Source: Sulfurimonas sp. UBA6792
GTDB taxonomy: Bacteria > Campylobacterota > Campylobacteria > Campylobacterales > Sulfurimonadaceae
Length of the DNA stretch: 15,979 bases
Direction: 5' to 3'
NCBI GenBank assembly: GCA_002452425.1
Contig: DKFQ01000001.1
Span: 1 to 15,979 of the forward strand
The notes beneath the pieces are model-generated. The model was not told where the DNA came from. It made no database searches and saw only the letters and a list, made by a program, of their open reading frames with translations. Positions within the stretch are counted from its first letter, which is position 1, and every line of letters starts with the position of its first letter. The translations under genes and the position numbers were made by a program. Shown here piece by piece: positions 1-7,511 of this stretch.

Positions 1-600
1 AGCAGTGCTTTGAGTACGACCGAGATTTTGTACTCTTTTTTTAAAGAAAACGGTGTCAAAATCAACAAAAAGATGGCAACAGCGCTCTATGTTGGGCTGC
101 TTGAAGATAGTGAGGGTTTTTTAGGTGAGAGTGTGGATGGCACGACTTTTGCTATAGTTCAAGAACTAATAACACAAGGTGCAGAGTTTCAACTTTGCAA
201 TAAAAAAATCATGAAAAGCACCTCTTTGGCGGCGTTGCGTCTCAGAGCAGCTATGCTTAAAGATATGGTGCTAGAGTATAGTGCAACCATTGCCTTTTTT
301 GGTGTGAGTCATGAAGAGATGAAGCAAAGCGGAGCTGTGGCGGAGGATGCGGAGGGGGCGCTAGAAGAGTCCCTTTTTCTGCCTCATGTGCAAGTTGCGC
401 TTTTGCTGCGACAAAGAAGCGATTTGAGCATTAAAGGCTCTTTGCGCTCTGATGGAAGTGTTGACTGTGCTTCCATTGCACTCCATTTTGGTGGTGGCGG
501 GCATCTAAGTCGAGCAGGTTTTGTCCTCAAAGAGGGCTACTCTTTGCAAGAGGCAAAAGAGAAAGTATTAAGTTTAATAAAAAAGGAAATTATATTTTGA
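1..600 (+). CDS. DHH-family phosphoesterase (RecJ/NrnA-like), 5' end outside window
   Basis: This is the C-terminal 199 residues of a DHH/DHHA1 phosphoesterase, the family of nano-RNases and pAp phosphatases (NrnA) and RecJ. The reading frame is open from base 1, so the gene begins outside the window and the TTG at position 10 is not its start. The first half has the end of the DHH domain, with a conserved-type acidic segment LLEDSEGF about 37 residues into the visible part. The C-terminal DHHA1 domain has the substrate-binding glycine motif FGGGGHLSRAGF near residues 162-173 of the visible part. The DHH motif itself is not visible. The size and single DHHA1 domain favour an NrnA-like oligoribonuclease over full RecJ, but this is an inference. 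Its TGA stop overlaps the TTG start of the next gene by 4 bases, implying coupling. Confidence 0.8.
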   Translation, partial: SSALSTTEILYSFFKENGVKINKKMATALYVGLLEDSEGFLGESVDGTTFAIVQELITQGAEFQLCNKKIMKSTSLAALRLRAAMLKDMVLEYSATIAFFGVSHEEMKQSGAVAEDAEGALEESLFLPHVQVALLLRQRSDLSIKGSLRSDGSVDCASIALHFGGGGHLSRAGFVLKEGYSLQEAKEKVLSLIKKEIIF

Positions 601-1967
601 GAAGAAGAGAAAATAGTGCTTTATATGGGATGTTGTTTATTATCGCGATGATACTGGGAGGTGCTTTATATGTTTATACGTCTGCAACGTTTGAGAGAGA
701 AGTTCCTGAGATTGCATTGCCTAATGATGGTTACTGGAACTTAAAAGATCCGCTAGAATTGTCTATTAGAGATAGAAGTGGACTTAAATCGTATAAAGTG
801 ACTCTTAAAACGTCTTCCGAAGAGAGCGCTTTGTCTCATGAACAATTTTTGGAGCCAAAAGAGTCTGTTTCTCTCAAGATAGAGTCTCCAAAAAGTGTCT
901 TTACCATGAAAGATAAAGCACTTACGATTATCGTAGAAGCACAAGATGCAAGTAGATGGAACTTTTTTCAGGGAAATGCCCTTAAGCAAGAATATACTCT
1001 AAAAATTGATAAAAAAAAGCCAATCGTGAACATTATTTCAAATTCGTATAAAATCAGCAAAGGCGGTTCGGCACTTGTGATTTTTCAAGTAGAAGATGAC
1101 AATCTCAAAGATTTTTACATCCAAACTAGCTTTGATAAAAAATTCGCAGCACAGCCATTTCATAAAGAGGGTTACTATGTTGCCCTTATCGCTTGGCCTA
1201 TGACTGAGTCAGGTTTTAAAGCAACTGTTGTAGCGCAAGACCATGCAAAAAACACAACACAAGCTTATGTGCCGTTTTATCTCAATGAGAAGGTTTATAA
1301 AGTTTCCAATATCAAACTGAGTGACAACTTTTTAAAGGGCAAAATCGCAGAACTTGCAGAGGAATTTGAAGAGACGCAGGGTGTTTTTGACCCAATCGAG
1401 CAGTTTAAAATCATCAATGAAAAAGTGCGTATGAAAAACGAGGCATTAATCCATGAAATCACATCAAAAGTGCCTCAAAACATGGTAGATGACTTTCGTA
1501 TAAATAAAATGTATCCACTTAAAAATGGAGCAGTTGTTGCTCACTTTGGGGATCATAGACTCTACTCTTATAACGAAAAAGATATCAGTGAATCTTACCA
1601 TTTGGGGCTTGATTTGGCAAGCAACGCACAAGCAGAGATAAAGCCTCAAAATGGAGGCGAAGTTGTTTATGCTGATTATAATGGGCTTTATGGAAATATG
1701 CCAATTATCAGTCATGGTCTTGGTTTATATACACTTTACGGACACTGTTCATCCATAAATGTACATGTTGGCGATGTTGTTCAGCCAGGTACGTATATAG
1801 CAAATACAGGCAAAAGCGGCTATGCTATGGGTGATCATCTCCATTTTGGCATTCTTGTGCAGGGAGTTGAAGTGCATCCTGCGGAATGGATGGATGGTGA
1901 CTGGATGCGACTTAACATCACAGACGTTATGAAAAGTGCTAAAGAGATTATTGATAAAAAAGTATAA
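597..1967 (+). CDS. Membrane-anchored M23 (LytM-type) zinc metallopeptidase
   Basis: A 456-residue peptidoglycan endopeptidase candidate. One N-terminal membrane segment (about residues 9-30, after an Arg-rich start) would anchor it in the inner membrane with the rest in the periplasm. Residues about 40-230 look like two Ig-like beta-sandwich domains; the second begins at the KKKPIVNI segment. The C-terminal LytM domain carries the complete M23 residue set: H335 and D339 in HLGLD, H383 in LYGH, and H414/H416 in HLH, so it should be an active zinc enzyme. The start is TTG, overlapping the upstream stop as TTGA, with AAGGA about 9 bases ahead. Related M23 enzymes (Csd1-3, Pgp3) trim cross-links and set helical shape in Helicobacter and Campylobacter; a similar role here is inferred. 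The family call is firm, the exact cleavage specificity unknown. Confidence 0.9.
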   Translation: MRRRENSALYGMLFIIAMILGGALYVYTSATFEREVPEIALPNDGYWNLKDPLELSIRDRSGLKSYKVTLKTSSEESALSHEQFLEPKESVSLKIESPKSVFTMKDKALTIIVEAQDASRWNFFQGNALKQEYTLKIDKKKPIVNIISNSYKISKGGSALVIFQVEDDNLKDFYIQTSFDKKFAAQPFHKEGYYVALIAWPMTESGFKATVVAQDHAKNTTQAYVPFYLNEKVYKVSNIKLSDNFLKGKIAELAEEFEETQGVFDPIEQFKIINEKVRMKNEALIHEITSKVPQNMVDDFRINKMYPLKNGAVVAHFGDHRLYSYNEKDISESYHLGLDLASNAQAEIKPQNGGEVVYADYNGLYGNMPIISHGLGLYTLYGHCSSINVHVGDVVQPGTYIANTGKSGYAMGDHLHFGILVQGVEVHPAEWMDGDWMRLNITDVMKSAKEIIDKKV

Positions 1968-1993
1968 AATAGAGAAAGCAAAAAAAGAATTGC

Positions 1994-1998
1994 AGGAG
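1994..1998 (+). promoter_or_regulatory. Strong ribosome binding site for lpxC
   Basis: An AGGAG core lies 6 bases ahead of the ATG at 2005. It sits in the 37-base gap after the M23 gene, one of the few real gaps in this operon, so lpxC probably has independent, strong translation initiation. I see no clear promoter in the gap. Confidence 0.7.
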
Positions 1999-2004
1999 TA
2001 AAAA

Positions 2005-2889
2005 ATGTATCAAACAACTATAAAAAAGAGTGTTGAACTCGTTGGTATAGGTCTTCATAAAGGCTCTGCAGTCAAGCTAAGACTTGAGCCGCTTGAGTCA
2101 AACAGCGGTCTTGTTTTTTATAGAAGCGATGTCGATGTTGCCATTCCGCTCATTCCTGCAAATGTTGTTGATACAAAAATGGCGACGGTTATCGGCAAGG
2201 ATGGGTATGTTATCTCAACGATTGAACACATGCTCTCAGCCATCTACGCGTATGGCATTGATAACCTTAAGATTATAGTAGATGCGGACGAGATTCCCAT
2301 TATGGATGGAAGCAGTGCGAGTTTTTGCATTCTTTTAGATGAAGCTGGAGTTGTACAGCTCGATGTTCCTAAAAAAATAATGCGTATTAAAAAAGAGATA
2401 ATTGTTCAAGAGGGAGAGAAATACGTCAAACTCTCTCCATCCAAAGATTTGAAATATGGCTTTACGATTAAATTTCAACATCCTGTGATCCAAAAACAGG
2501 AGTATGTTATAACCTTTACAAAACAGAGCTACAAAGAGGAGATTGCACGCGCAAGAACATTTGGATTTTTGCATGAAGTACAGTATCTTCGCTCCAAAGG
2601 ACTTGCTCTTGGCGGCTCGCTTGAAAATGCAATCGTTTTGGATGAGAAAAAGGTGCTTAATCCTGAGGGGTTGAGATATCCCGATGAGTTTGTGCGTCAT
2701 AAAATCTTGGACGCTATCGGTGATATGGCGCTTATCGGGATGAATTTTGTGGGTAATTATGAAGCGATGGCGGGAAGCCATGACTTAAACCATAAACTGA
2801 CGCTTGAGCTTTTGAAAAATGCAGAGAACTATGAGGTTGTCGAGCTTGTCGGCGAGAAAACAAAAGAGTTAGAAAAAGCATATGCGTAA
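2005..2889 (+). CDS. lpxC: UDP-3-O-acyl-N-acetylglucosamine deacetylase LpxC
   Basis: This cytoplasmic zinc amidase performs the committed step of lipid A synthesis, removing the acetyl group from UDP-3-O-acyl-GlcNAc. At 294 residues it is close to the usual 300. The key residues align with the E. coli enzyme: E74-H75 in STIEHM, the zinc ligands H232 and D236 in VRHKILDAIGD, and the catalytic H259 in AGSHDLNHK. The DGSSASF segment at 101-107 is also typical. The two LpxC halves are both complete. The start ATG is fixed by the AGGAG ahead of it. The 3' end overlaps the next gene by 8 bases. Placement beside a cell-wall peptidase puts two envelope functions next to each other. Identification is very secure; nothing odd seen. 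Confidence 0.97.
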   Translation: MYQTTIKKSVELVGIGLHKGSAVKLRLEPLESNSGLVFYRSDVDVAIPLIPANVVDTKMATVIGKDGYVISTIEHMLSAIYAYGIDNLKIIVDADEIPIMDGSSASFCILLDEAGVVQLDVPKKIMRIKKEIIVQEGEKYVKLSPSKDLKYGFTIKFQHPVIQKQEYVITFTKQSYKEEIARARTFGFLHEVQYLRSKGLALGGSLENAIVLDEKKVLNPEGLRYPDEFVRHKILDAIGDMALIGMNFVGNYEAMAGSHDLNHKLTLELLKNAENYEVVELVGEKTKELEKAYA

Positions 2890-3343
2890 AAGGGTCGATG
2901 TCGTTTTTATCACGCTATCATCGCCTATTTTAGTTGGTGTTTATGAAGAGCAAAAACTTATAGAGACGATTGAGAGCAGTCAAAAAAGTTCAGATGTTCT
3001 GCCAAAGATTTTTCAAGAATTAGCAGAAAAATACGACATAAAAGCACTCTTTTACACCAATGGTCCGGGAAGTTTTATGGCTATTAAGATTGCTTATATC
3101 TTTTTAAAATCTATGAGCGTACTCAAAAACATACCACTTTTTGCAACAGACGCATTTTATTTTAACAAAAATCAGCCTATCAAAGCGATTGGAAAGCTAT
3201 TTTTTGTTAAAGTTGCATCAGAAATAAAAACTCAAAAACTAGAAATTGCGCCAGAGATGTATTTTACGCTTCCTGATGTGCTTGAGTATAGTGAGTTTAA
3301 CGCAACTGCCGCTCCTCTTTATGGTATCGGAGCAGTTGGATAG
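2882..3343 (+). CDS. tsaB: Short TsaB-like tRNA t6A biosynthesis protein
   Basis: TsaB is the dimerisation partner of TsaD in making N6-threonylcarbamoyladenosine at position 37 of ANN-decoding tRNAs. The 153-residue product matches the first part of the family: a beta-strand opening (VDVVFITLSSPILVGVYEE) and the signature YTNGPGSFMAIKIAYIFLKS, near residues 58-77, corresponding to the canonical GPGSFTGLRIG. E. coli TsaB is about 230 residues, so the C-terminal subdomain is missing or much reduced; short versions are, as I recall, normal in Campylobacterota. The usual N-terminal Asp-Thr is absent (FITLSS). The ATG lies inside the lpxC end, 8-base overlap, with no strong ribosome site, suggesting coupling. 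The function is inferred from one motif and gene order; it could be diverged in role. Confidence 0.72.
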   Translation: MRKRVDVVFITLSSPILVGVYEEQKLIETIESSQKSSDVLPKIFQELAEKYDIKALFYTNGPGSFMAIKIAYIFLKSMSVLKNIPLFATDAFYFNKNQPIKAIGKLFFVKVASEIKTQKLEIAPEMYFTLPDVLEYSEFNATAAPLYGIGAVG

Positions 3344-3350
3344 GAAAAAA

Positions 3351-4232
3351 GTGACGATAAGTGTACCAGCAACCAGTGCAAATCTTGGACCAGGATTTGA
3401 CTCTTTAGGTTTAGCAGTTGATTTGCGCAATGTAGTTGAGTTTCATCCCTCCAAATTTTTCAGTGTCAGCATTAAAGGCGAGGGTGAAAATAACCCAAAA
3501 CTCAAAGGCAATAACCTTTTTATCAGTATCTTCAATGAGCACTACAACAGACTGACAAAGAAAAAACAGAATTTTAAGTTCAATTTTTTCAACGAGATTC
3601 CCATGTCAAGGGGTCTTGGAAGCTCTTCTGCTGTTATTGTGAGTGCTATTGCCAGTGCGCATGAAGCAGCGGGCATCAAAGTCTCAAAAAGAAGAATCCT
3701 CAACCATGCGCTTGTCTATGAACCACATCCTGACAACATCACTCCTGCTGTGATGGGCGGTTTTAACGTTGCAACAGTTGAAAAAAGTAAGGTTTTTTCT
3801 CAAAAGAAGCATCTTCCTGATTATATTAAAGCAGTCGTCGTTATACCAAACAAGCAGATGAGTACAGCCAAATCAAGAACGCTTTTGCCAAAATCCTACT
3901 CAAAAGAGAGTGCTATCTACAACCTCTCTCATACTGCGCTAAGTGTTGCCGCTTTTTTTAACGAAGATTGGGAAATCTTAAAAATTGCATCACAAGACAG
4001 ATTTCATCAAAGAGCAAGAATGAAAACACTCCCAGAGCTCTTTAATGTCCAAAAAATAGCCTATGAGAGCGGCGCGCTTATGAGTACGCTCTCGGGAAGC
4101 GGTTCTACATTTTTCTCTATGGTCTATGATGAGGATTCTGAGTCTATTGCGACGAAACTTGCTCAAAAGTTTCCAGAATTTGCGGTAAAGGTTCTTAATT
4201 TCGATAATGAGGGACTTATTGTTGATAAATAA
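3351..4232 (+). CDS. thrB: Homoserine kinase ThrB (GHMP kinase)
   Basis: ThrB phosphorylates homoserine with ATP, the penultimate step of threonine synthesis. All GHMP-kinase motifs are present: the N-terminal VPATSANLGPGFDSLG, the phosphate-binding PMSRGLGSSSA at residues 84-94, EPHPDNITPA in the middle and LSGSGST at about 247-253. I chose the GTG at 3351, giving 293 residues, because the homoserine-kinase N-terminus begins right there and AGGA (3342-3345) is 5 bases upstream. An in-frame ATG at 3321 and a longer reading back to 3246 would overlap tsaB and add residues unlike the family. The gap to tsaB is then 7 bases. Its position between tRNA modification and translation genes is not pathway-related; t6A formation does consume threonine, but a functional link is only speculation. 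Confidence 0.94.
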   Translation: MTISVPATSANLGPGFDSLGLAVDLRNVVEFHPSKFFSVSIKGEGENNPKLKGNNLFISIFNEHYNRLTKKKQNFKFNFFNEIPMSRGLGSSSAVIVSAIASAHEAAGIKVSKRRILNHALVYEPHPDNITPAVMGGFNVATVEKSKVFSQKKHLPDYIKAVVVIPNKQMSTAKSRTLLPKSYSKESAIYNLSHTALSVAAFFNEDWEILKIASQDRFHQRARMKTLPELFNVQKIAYESGALMSTLSGSGSTFFSMVYDEDSESIATKLAQKFPEFAVKVLNFDNEGLIVDK

Positions 4233-4263
4233 GTTTTCTAAAGCAAATCAAGGAACTTTTGGA

Positions 4264-4269
4264 TATAAT
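4264..4269 (+). promoter_or_regulatory. Possible internal -10 box at the ylxR start
   Basis: A perfect TATAAT, preceded by a T-rich run (CTTTTGGA), overlaps the proposed ATG of ylxR. Campylobacterota sigma-70 promoters rely on the -10 box and T-rich upstream DNA rather than a -35 box, so it could be functional. Transcription would begin near 4276, inside ylxR, and would serve infB and the genes after it. No -35 match is seen (AAGCAA at the expected place). It may be chance in AT-rich DNA. Confidence 0.3.
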
Positions 4270-4531
4270 GGCGAAAAAATTTAACCAACCTCTCAGGATG
4301 TGTATCTCTTGCAGACAAAGAGATGCACAGATTCATCTTTTTAGACTTCAGTGCATAGAATCACAACTTAGTCTTTTTAGAGGGAATGGCAGAAGTTTTT
4401 ATCTATGTAAAATTTGTCTTGCAGATGAAAAAAAAGTACTCAAAGCGCTTATGCGGCAGTGTAAAAGCGGGGATAGAGACAAATTTTCGAACATACTAAA
4501 GGAGATCATCATTGATGACAGAAAAAGTTAG
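4268..4531 (+). CDS. ylxR: YlxR (DUF448) family protein with two CxxC pairs
   Basis: A small basic protein of the YlxR/DUF448 family, usually encoded between nusA and infB; studied members are suggested to bind RNA or nucleoid DNA or to affect RNase P, and the cellular role is unsettled. The family core is visible as RMCISCRQRDAQ near the start and GNGRSFYLC in the middle. Counting from ATG 4268 (87 residues), Cys12/Cys15 and Cys47/Cys50 form two CxxC pairs, which could hold a zinc ion; this is inferred. The start is uncertain: TTG 4259 (90 residues) has AAGGA only 4 bases ahead, whereas ATG 4268 has it 13 bases ahead. Upstream is a 35-base gap from thrB. The 3' end overlaps infB by 17 bases, so the two are probably translated together. 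nusA is not here. Confidence 0.82.
   Translation: MAKKFNQPLRMCISCRQRDAQIHLFRLQCIESQLSLFRGNGRSFYLCKICLADEKKVLKALMRQCKSGDRDKFSNILKEIIIDDRKS
4498..4504 (+). promoter_or_regulatory. Ribosome binding site for infB
   Basis: AAAGGAG inside the end of ylxR lies 10 bases ahead of ATG 4515 and 7 bases ahead of the adjoining TTG 4512. The spacing alone would allow either start; protein family N-termini (MTEKVRVHEIAKELG) favour the ATG. Confidence 0.6.
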
Positions 4532-7157
4532 AGTACACGAAATCGCTAAAGAGCTAGGAATCACTTCTAAAGATGTAGTTAAAAAAGCTTCAGAGATGGG
4601 CATTGAGATAAAATCTGCAAGCAGTTCAGTCTCCATGGAAGAAGCGGAGAACTTGATGAACTACATCATGAATGGTGAAGTGGCTCAAGCAGCAGCGCCA
4701 GAGATAAAAAAAGATGTGAAATCATCAAGTAACACTCAAAAAGAAGAGATAACTTCCCCAAAAGAGACAAATGAGCTCCAAACAAATAGATCTCCAAAAC
4801 ATAGTGAAACTCCTTTAAAAGTCGAAACAAAAGAAGAGATTGCTCTTGAAGTCAAAGCCGAGCCTAAAGCTGAACCAAAGGCTGTTGTCCAAGAAACAAA
4901 AGTGTTGCAAGAAGAAGTTGAGGCTGAAGAGTCTGTAGATGCTATGAAAATGCAGATAAAAAAATCAGGACTTAAGATTGTCAAGAAAAAACAGCCTAAA
5001 GCTGAAGAAATACATCAAGAAAGCTTTACGCACTCTTCAAAGCAGACTTCAGCTGCAATCTCCTCTTATGGGAAGATAAGTGCAGAAGCCTTAGAAGAAC
5101 TTGCAAATAAGAAAAAAGCAAAACTCGGCTCTTCTGGAGCAGCAAAAAGACAAGAGCAAGGGATAAAAATAGATATTTTTGGTGCTTCACTGAGTGAAGT
5201 CTCTATGGATATGGATGACCAGATAGTGCTACTTGACCTCAATGCAACCGAGAGAAGAGAAATCATTGCAGAAGAGCCTAAAAAAGCAAAACTTCCAAAG
5301 CCAATGGGAAGAAACTCAAACAAAACTTCTGCTCCAAAATCAAAAAATGTATCTCGTGACAAGAGAAAAACATACAGAAAAGATAAACCAGAAGATGTTG
5401 TTATAACTCATGTTGAGATTCCTGAAGATATCCGTGTTTATGAGTTTGCAGAGAAAGTAAATAAAACTCTTGCCGATGTCATCAAAGTACTTTTTAGCTT
5501 TGGCGTTATGAAGATGAAAAACGACTTTTTGAGCAAAGATGAGATTGAGATTCTTTCTGAAGATTTTGGCATCGAAGTAACAACCGTTGATCCAAAAGAT
5601 GCATTTAACTATGAAGATGATTTGGCAGAAGCGATTGATGACGATGCGACTGAGAGACCTCCTGTTATTACTATCATGGGACACGTTGACCACGGTAAAA
5701 CATCTCTTTTGGATGCAATACGAAATGCCAAAGTTACTCAAGGCGAAGCAGGCGGGATTACACAGCATATCGGGGCATATACGATTGAACAACATGGCAA
5801 GCCGATTACTTTCTTAGATACTCCGGGTCACGCAGCATTTTCTCAGATGCGTCAAAGAGGAACGGATGTAACCGATATCGTTATCATCGTTGTTGCAGCA
5901 GATGATGGTGTTAAACCGCAAACCGATGAAGTCATAAAGCTTGCAAAAGAGTCTAAAGTGCCTATCATTGTTGCTCTTAACAAGATGGATAAAGAGAGCG
6001 CAAATCCGGATATGGTAAAAGCGCAAATGGCAGAACGCGGCTTAAATCCGATTGACTGGGGCGGGGATATCGAGTTTATCCCTATCTCTGCAAAAACCGG
6101 AATGGGGATTGATGATTTACTAGAAAACATCCTTATCACGGCAGAAGTTTTAGAGCTTAAAGCAAACGAAAATGCGATGGCTAAAGCGGCAGTTGTTGAG
6201 TCTTCACTTGAAAAAGGGCGTGGACCTGTTGCAACGGTTATCGTTCAAAACGGAACGCTTAGAGTGGGTGATTATGTTGTGTGCGGTAGTGCGTATGGTC
6301 GTGTTAAGGCACTTATCAATGAACACAAACAGCAGATAAACAACATCAAGCCAAGCCATACGGCAGTTGTCGTCGGGCTAAATGAAGTTCCATCTTCCGG
6401 TGAAGTTATGATGGCTATGGCTAGTGATAAAGAGGCGAGAGAGTACGCAATGAAGCGTCATGAGTATGACAGACACAAAGAGTTGTCTCTAAGTACTAAG
6501 TCAACGCTAGAAGATATGACGAGTATGATTGCAGAGGGAAGACTAAAATCACTTAAAGTCGTTCTCAAAACAGATGTTCACGGTTCTCTTGAAGCAATTA
6601 GAGGAGCACTCGGCGAGCTTAGAAATGATGAAGTTAAGATTAATATCATCTCTTCAGGCGTGGGTGGAATCACGGAAAATGACGTTGAACTCGTTGCAAA
6701 CAGTGAAAACTGTGTTCTTCTTGGATTTAATGTGCGTCCTACTGGAAATGTAAAAGCACTTGCAAAGCAGAAAAATGTTGATATCAAGACATACTCTATC
6801 ATCTATCAGCTTCTTGATGATATGACCGGTATGCTTACAGGTATGATGGCACCTAAGTTCTCAGAAATTAACACCGGTCAAGCAGATGTCAGAAATGTAT
6901 TTAAAGCACCTAAAGGGCTTGTTGCAGGATGTGTTGTTGTAGATGGCAAGCTTATCCGTGGCGGTCTTGTTCGTGTTATCCGTAACGGTGTTGTTGTACA
7001 TGAGGGTGAACTTACATCACTCAAACGTTTCAAAGATGACGTTGAAGAGGTAACAAACGGTTACGAGTGTGGTGTTATGATCAAAGGGTATGACGATGTT
7101 GTAGCTGGCGATGTTATCGAGACATTCAAAAAAGTTGAGCAAAAAGTATCACTGTGA
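4515..7157 (+). CDS. infB: Translation initiation factor IF-2
   Basis: IF-2 is the GTPase that places initiator fMet-tRNA on the 30S subunit and promotes subunit joining. The 880-residue protein has an N-terminal IF2_N domain (VRVHEIAKELG, residues 5-50), a Lys/Glu/Ala-rich linker (about 55-300) with small repeats such as AEPKAEPKA, a second IF2_N-type domain (IRVYEFAEKVNKTLADVIKV, about 306-352), and the G domain: GHVDHGKT at 389-396, DTPGH at 435-439, NKMD at 489-492 and SAK at 525-527. Domains II, III and the fMet-tRNA-binding C-terminus follow, intact to the end. Start ATG 4515 was chosen over TTG 4512 by family N-terminus. The 3' end overlaps rbfA as GTGA. An internal promoter at 4264 may add transcription. 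Identification is certain. Confidence 0.98.
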   Translation: MTEKVRVHEIAKELGITSKDVVKKASEMGIEIKSASSSVSMEEAENLMNYIMNGEVAQAAAPEIKKDVKSSSNTQKEEITSPKETNELQTNRSPKHSETPLKVETKEEIALEVKAEPKAEPKAVVQETKVLQEEVEAEESVDAMKMQIKKSGLKIVKKKQPKAEEIHQESFTHSSKQTSAAISSYGKISAEALEELANKKKAKLGSSGAAKRQEQGIKIDIFGASLSEVSMDMDDQIVLLDLNATERREIIAEEPKKAKLPKPMGRNSNKTSAPKSKNVSRDKRKTYRKDKPEDVVITHVEIPEDIRVYEFAEKVNKTLADVIKVLFSFGVMKMKNDFLSKDEIEILSEDFGIEVTTVDPKDAFNYEDDLAEAIDDDATERPPVITIMGHVDHGKTSLLDAIRNAKVTQGEAGGITQHIGAYTIEQHGKPITFLDTPGHAAFSQMRQRGTDVTDIVIIVVAADDGVKPQTDEVIKLAKESKVPIIVALNKMDKESANPDMVKAQMAERGLNPIDWGGDIEFIPISAKTGMGIDDLLENILITAEVLELKANENAMAKAAVVESSLEKGRGPVATVIVQNGTLRVGDYVVCGSAYGRVKALINEHKQQINNIKPSHTAVVVGLNEVPSSGEVMMAMASDKEAREYAMKRHEYDRHKELSLSTKSTLEDMTSMIAEGRLKSLKVVLKTDVHGSLEAIRGALGELRNDEVKINIISSGVGGITENDVELVANSENCVLLGFNVRPTGNVKALAKQKNVDIKTYSIIYQLLDDMTGMLTGMMAPKFSEINTGQADVRNVFKAPKGLVAGCVVVDGKLIRGGLVRVIRNGVVVHEGELTSLKRFKDDVEEVTNGYECGVMIKGYDDVVAGDVIETFKKVEQKVSL

Positions 7158-7504
7158 CAGAAGCACAAATTAAGCTAAAAAGAACAGAGTCGGTTCTCTT
7201 GGAGCTGATTCCTGCGGCACTTAGTTCGCTAGGAGATGCGAGGCTTCATGCCCTTGATATCATAGATGTCAAGTGTTCAAAAGGCAGAAGCGATGCAAAA
7301 GTTTATATTCATCCATCATCGTTTTCAGAACAAGAAAAAAATGAGTTTTTAAAACTTTTGAGAAATGCACGACCTATCATTGAGACGTACTGCATGAAAA
7401 ATCAGGGATGGTTTCGCTCTCCGAGATTGACATTTGAGTTTGATGAACAGTTTGGGCAGTCGCAAACACTAGAAGAGTTATTTAAAAAAATTGCTAAAGA
7501 GTAG
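7154..7504 (+). CDS. rbfA: 30S ribosome-binding factor RbfA
   Basis: RbfA is a single KH-domain protein that binds pre-30S subunits, aids 16S rRNA 5'-end maturation and supports cold growth. The 116-residue protein starts with the family helix (IKLKRTESVLLELIPAALSS) and has the strand-turn segment DAKVYIHPSS and the later RSPRLTFEFDEQF that resembles the usual RxxPeltFxxD stretch. Length is typical. The GTG start overlaps the infB stop as GTGA; there is no strong ribosome site ahead (only weak TTGAG), so translation is likely re-initiation by ribosomes finishing infB. The order infB-rbfA-rimP supports the call since sequence conservation in RbfA is low. Confidence 0.9.
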   Translation: MTEAQIKLKRTESVLLELIPAALSSLGDARLHALDIIDVKCSKGRSDAKVYIHPSSFSEQEKNEFLKLLRNARPIIETYCMKNQGWFRSPRLTFEFDEQFGQSQTLEELFKKIAKE

Positions 7505-7511
7505 GTAGTTT

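Noticed and set aside
10..12. TTG at 10 as the start of the DHH protein
   Set aside because: The frame is open to base 1 and only the C-terminal portion of the family is seen, so the gene is cut by the window edge.
3246..3350. Longer N-terminus for ThrB from an upstream ATG at 3246 or 3321
   Set aside because: It would overlap tsaB and add residues not seen before the ThrB N-terminus VPATSANLGPGF; AGGA lies just ahead of GTG 3351.
4840..4890. Short repeat in the infB linker (AEPKAEPKA) as a DNA repeat element
   Set aside because: Only about two units of a few codons, typical for IF-2 linkers; no sign of a mobile or regulatory repeat.
5066..5362. Long antisense reading frames opposite infB, including one of 98 codons
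   Set aside because: They mirror the codon pattern of the Lys/Glu/Ala-rich sense linker, lack ribosome sites and resemble no protein; the sense gene explains them.
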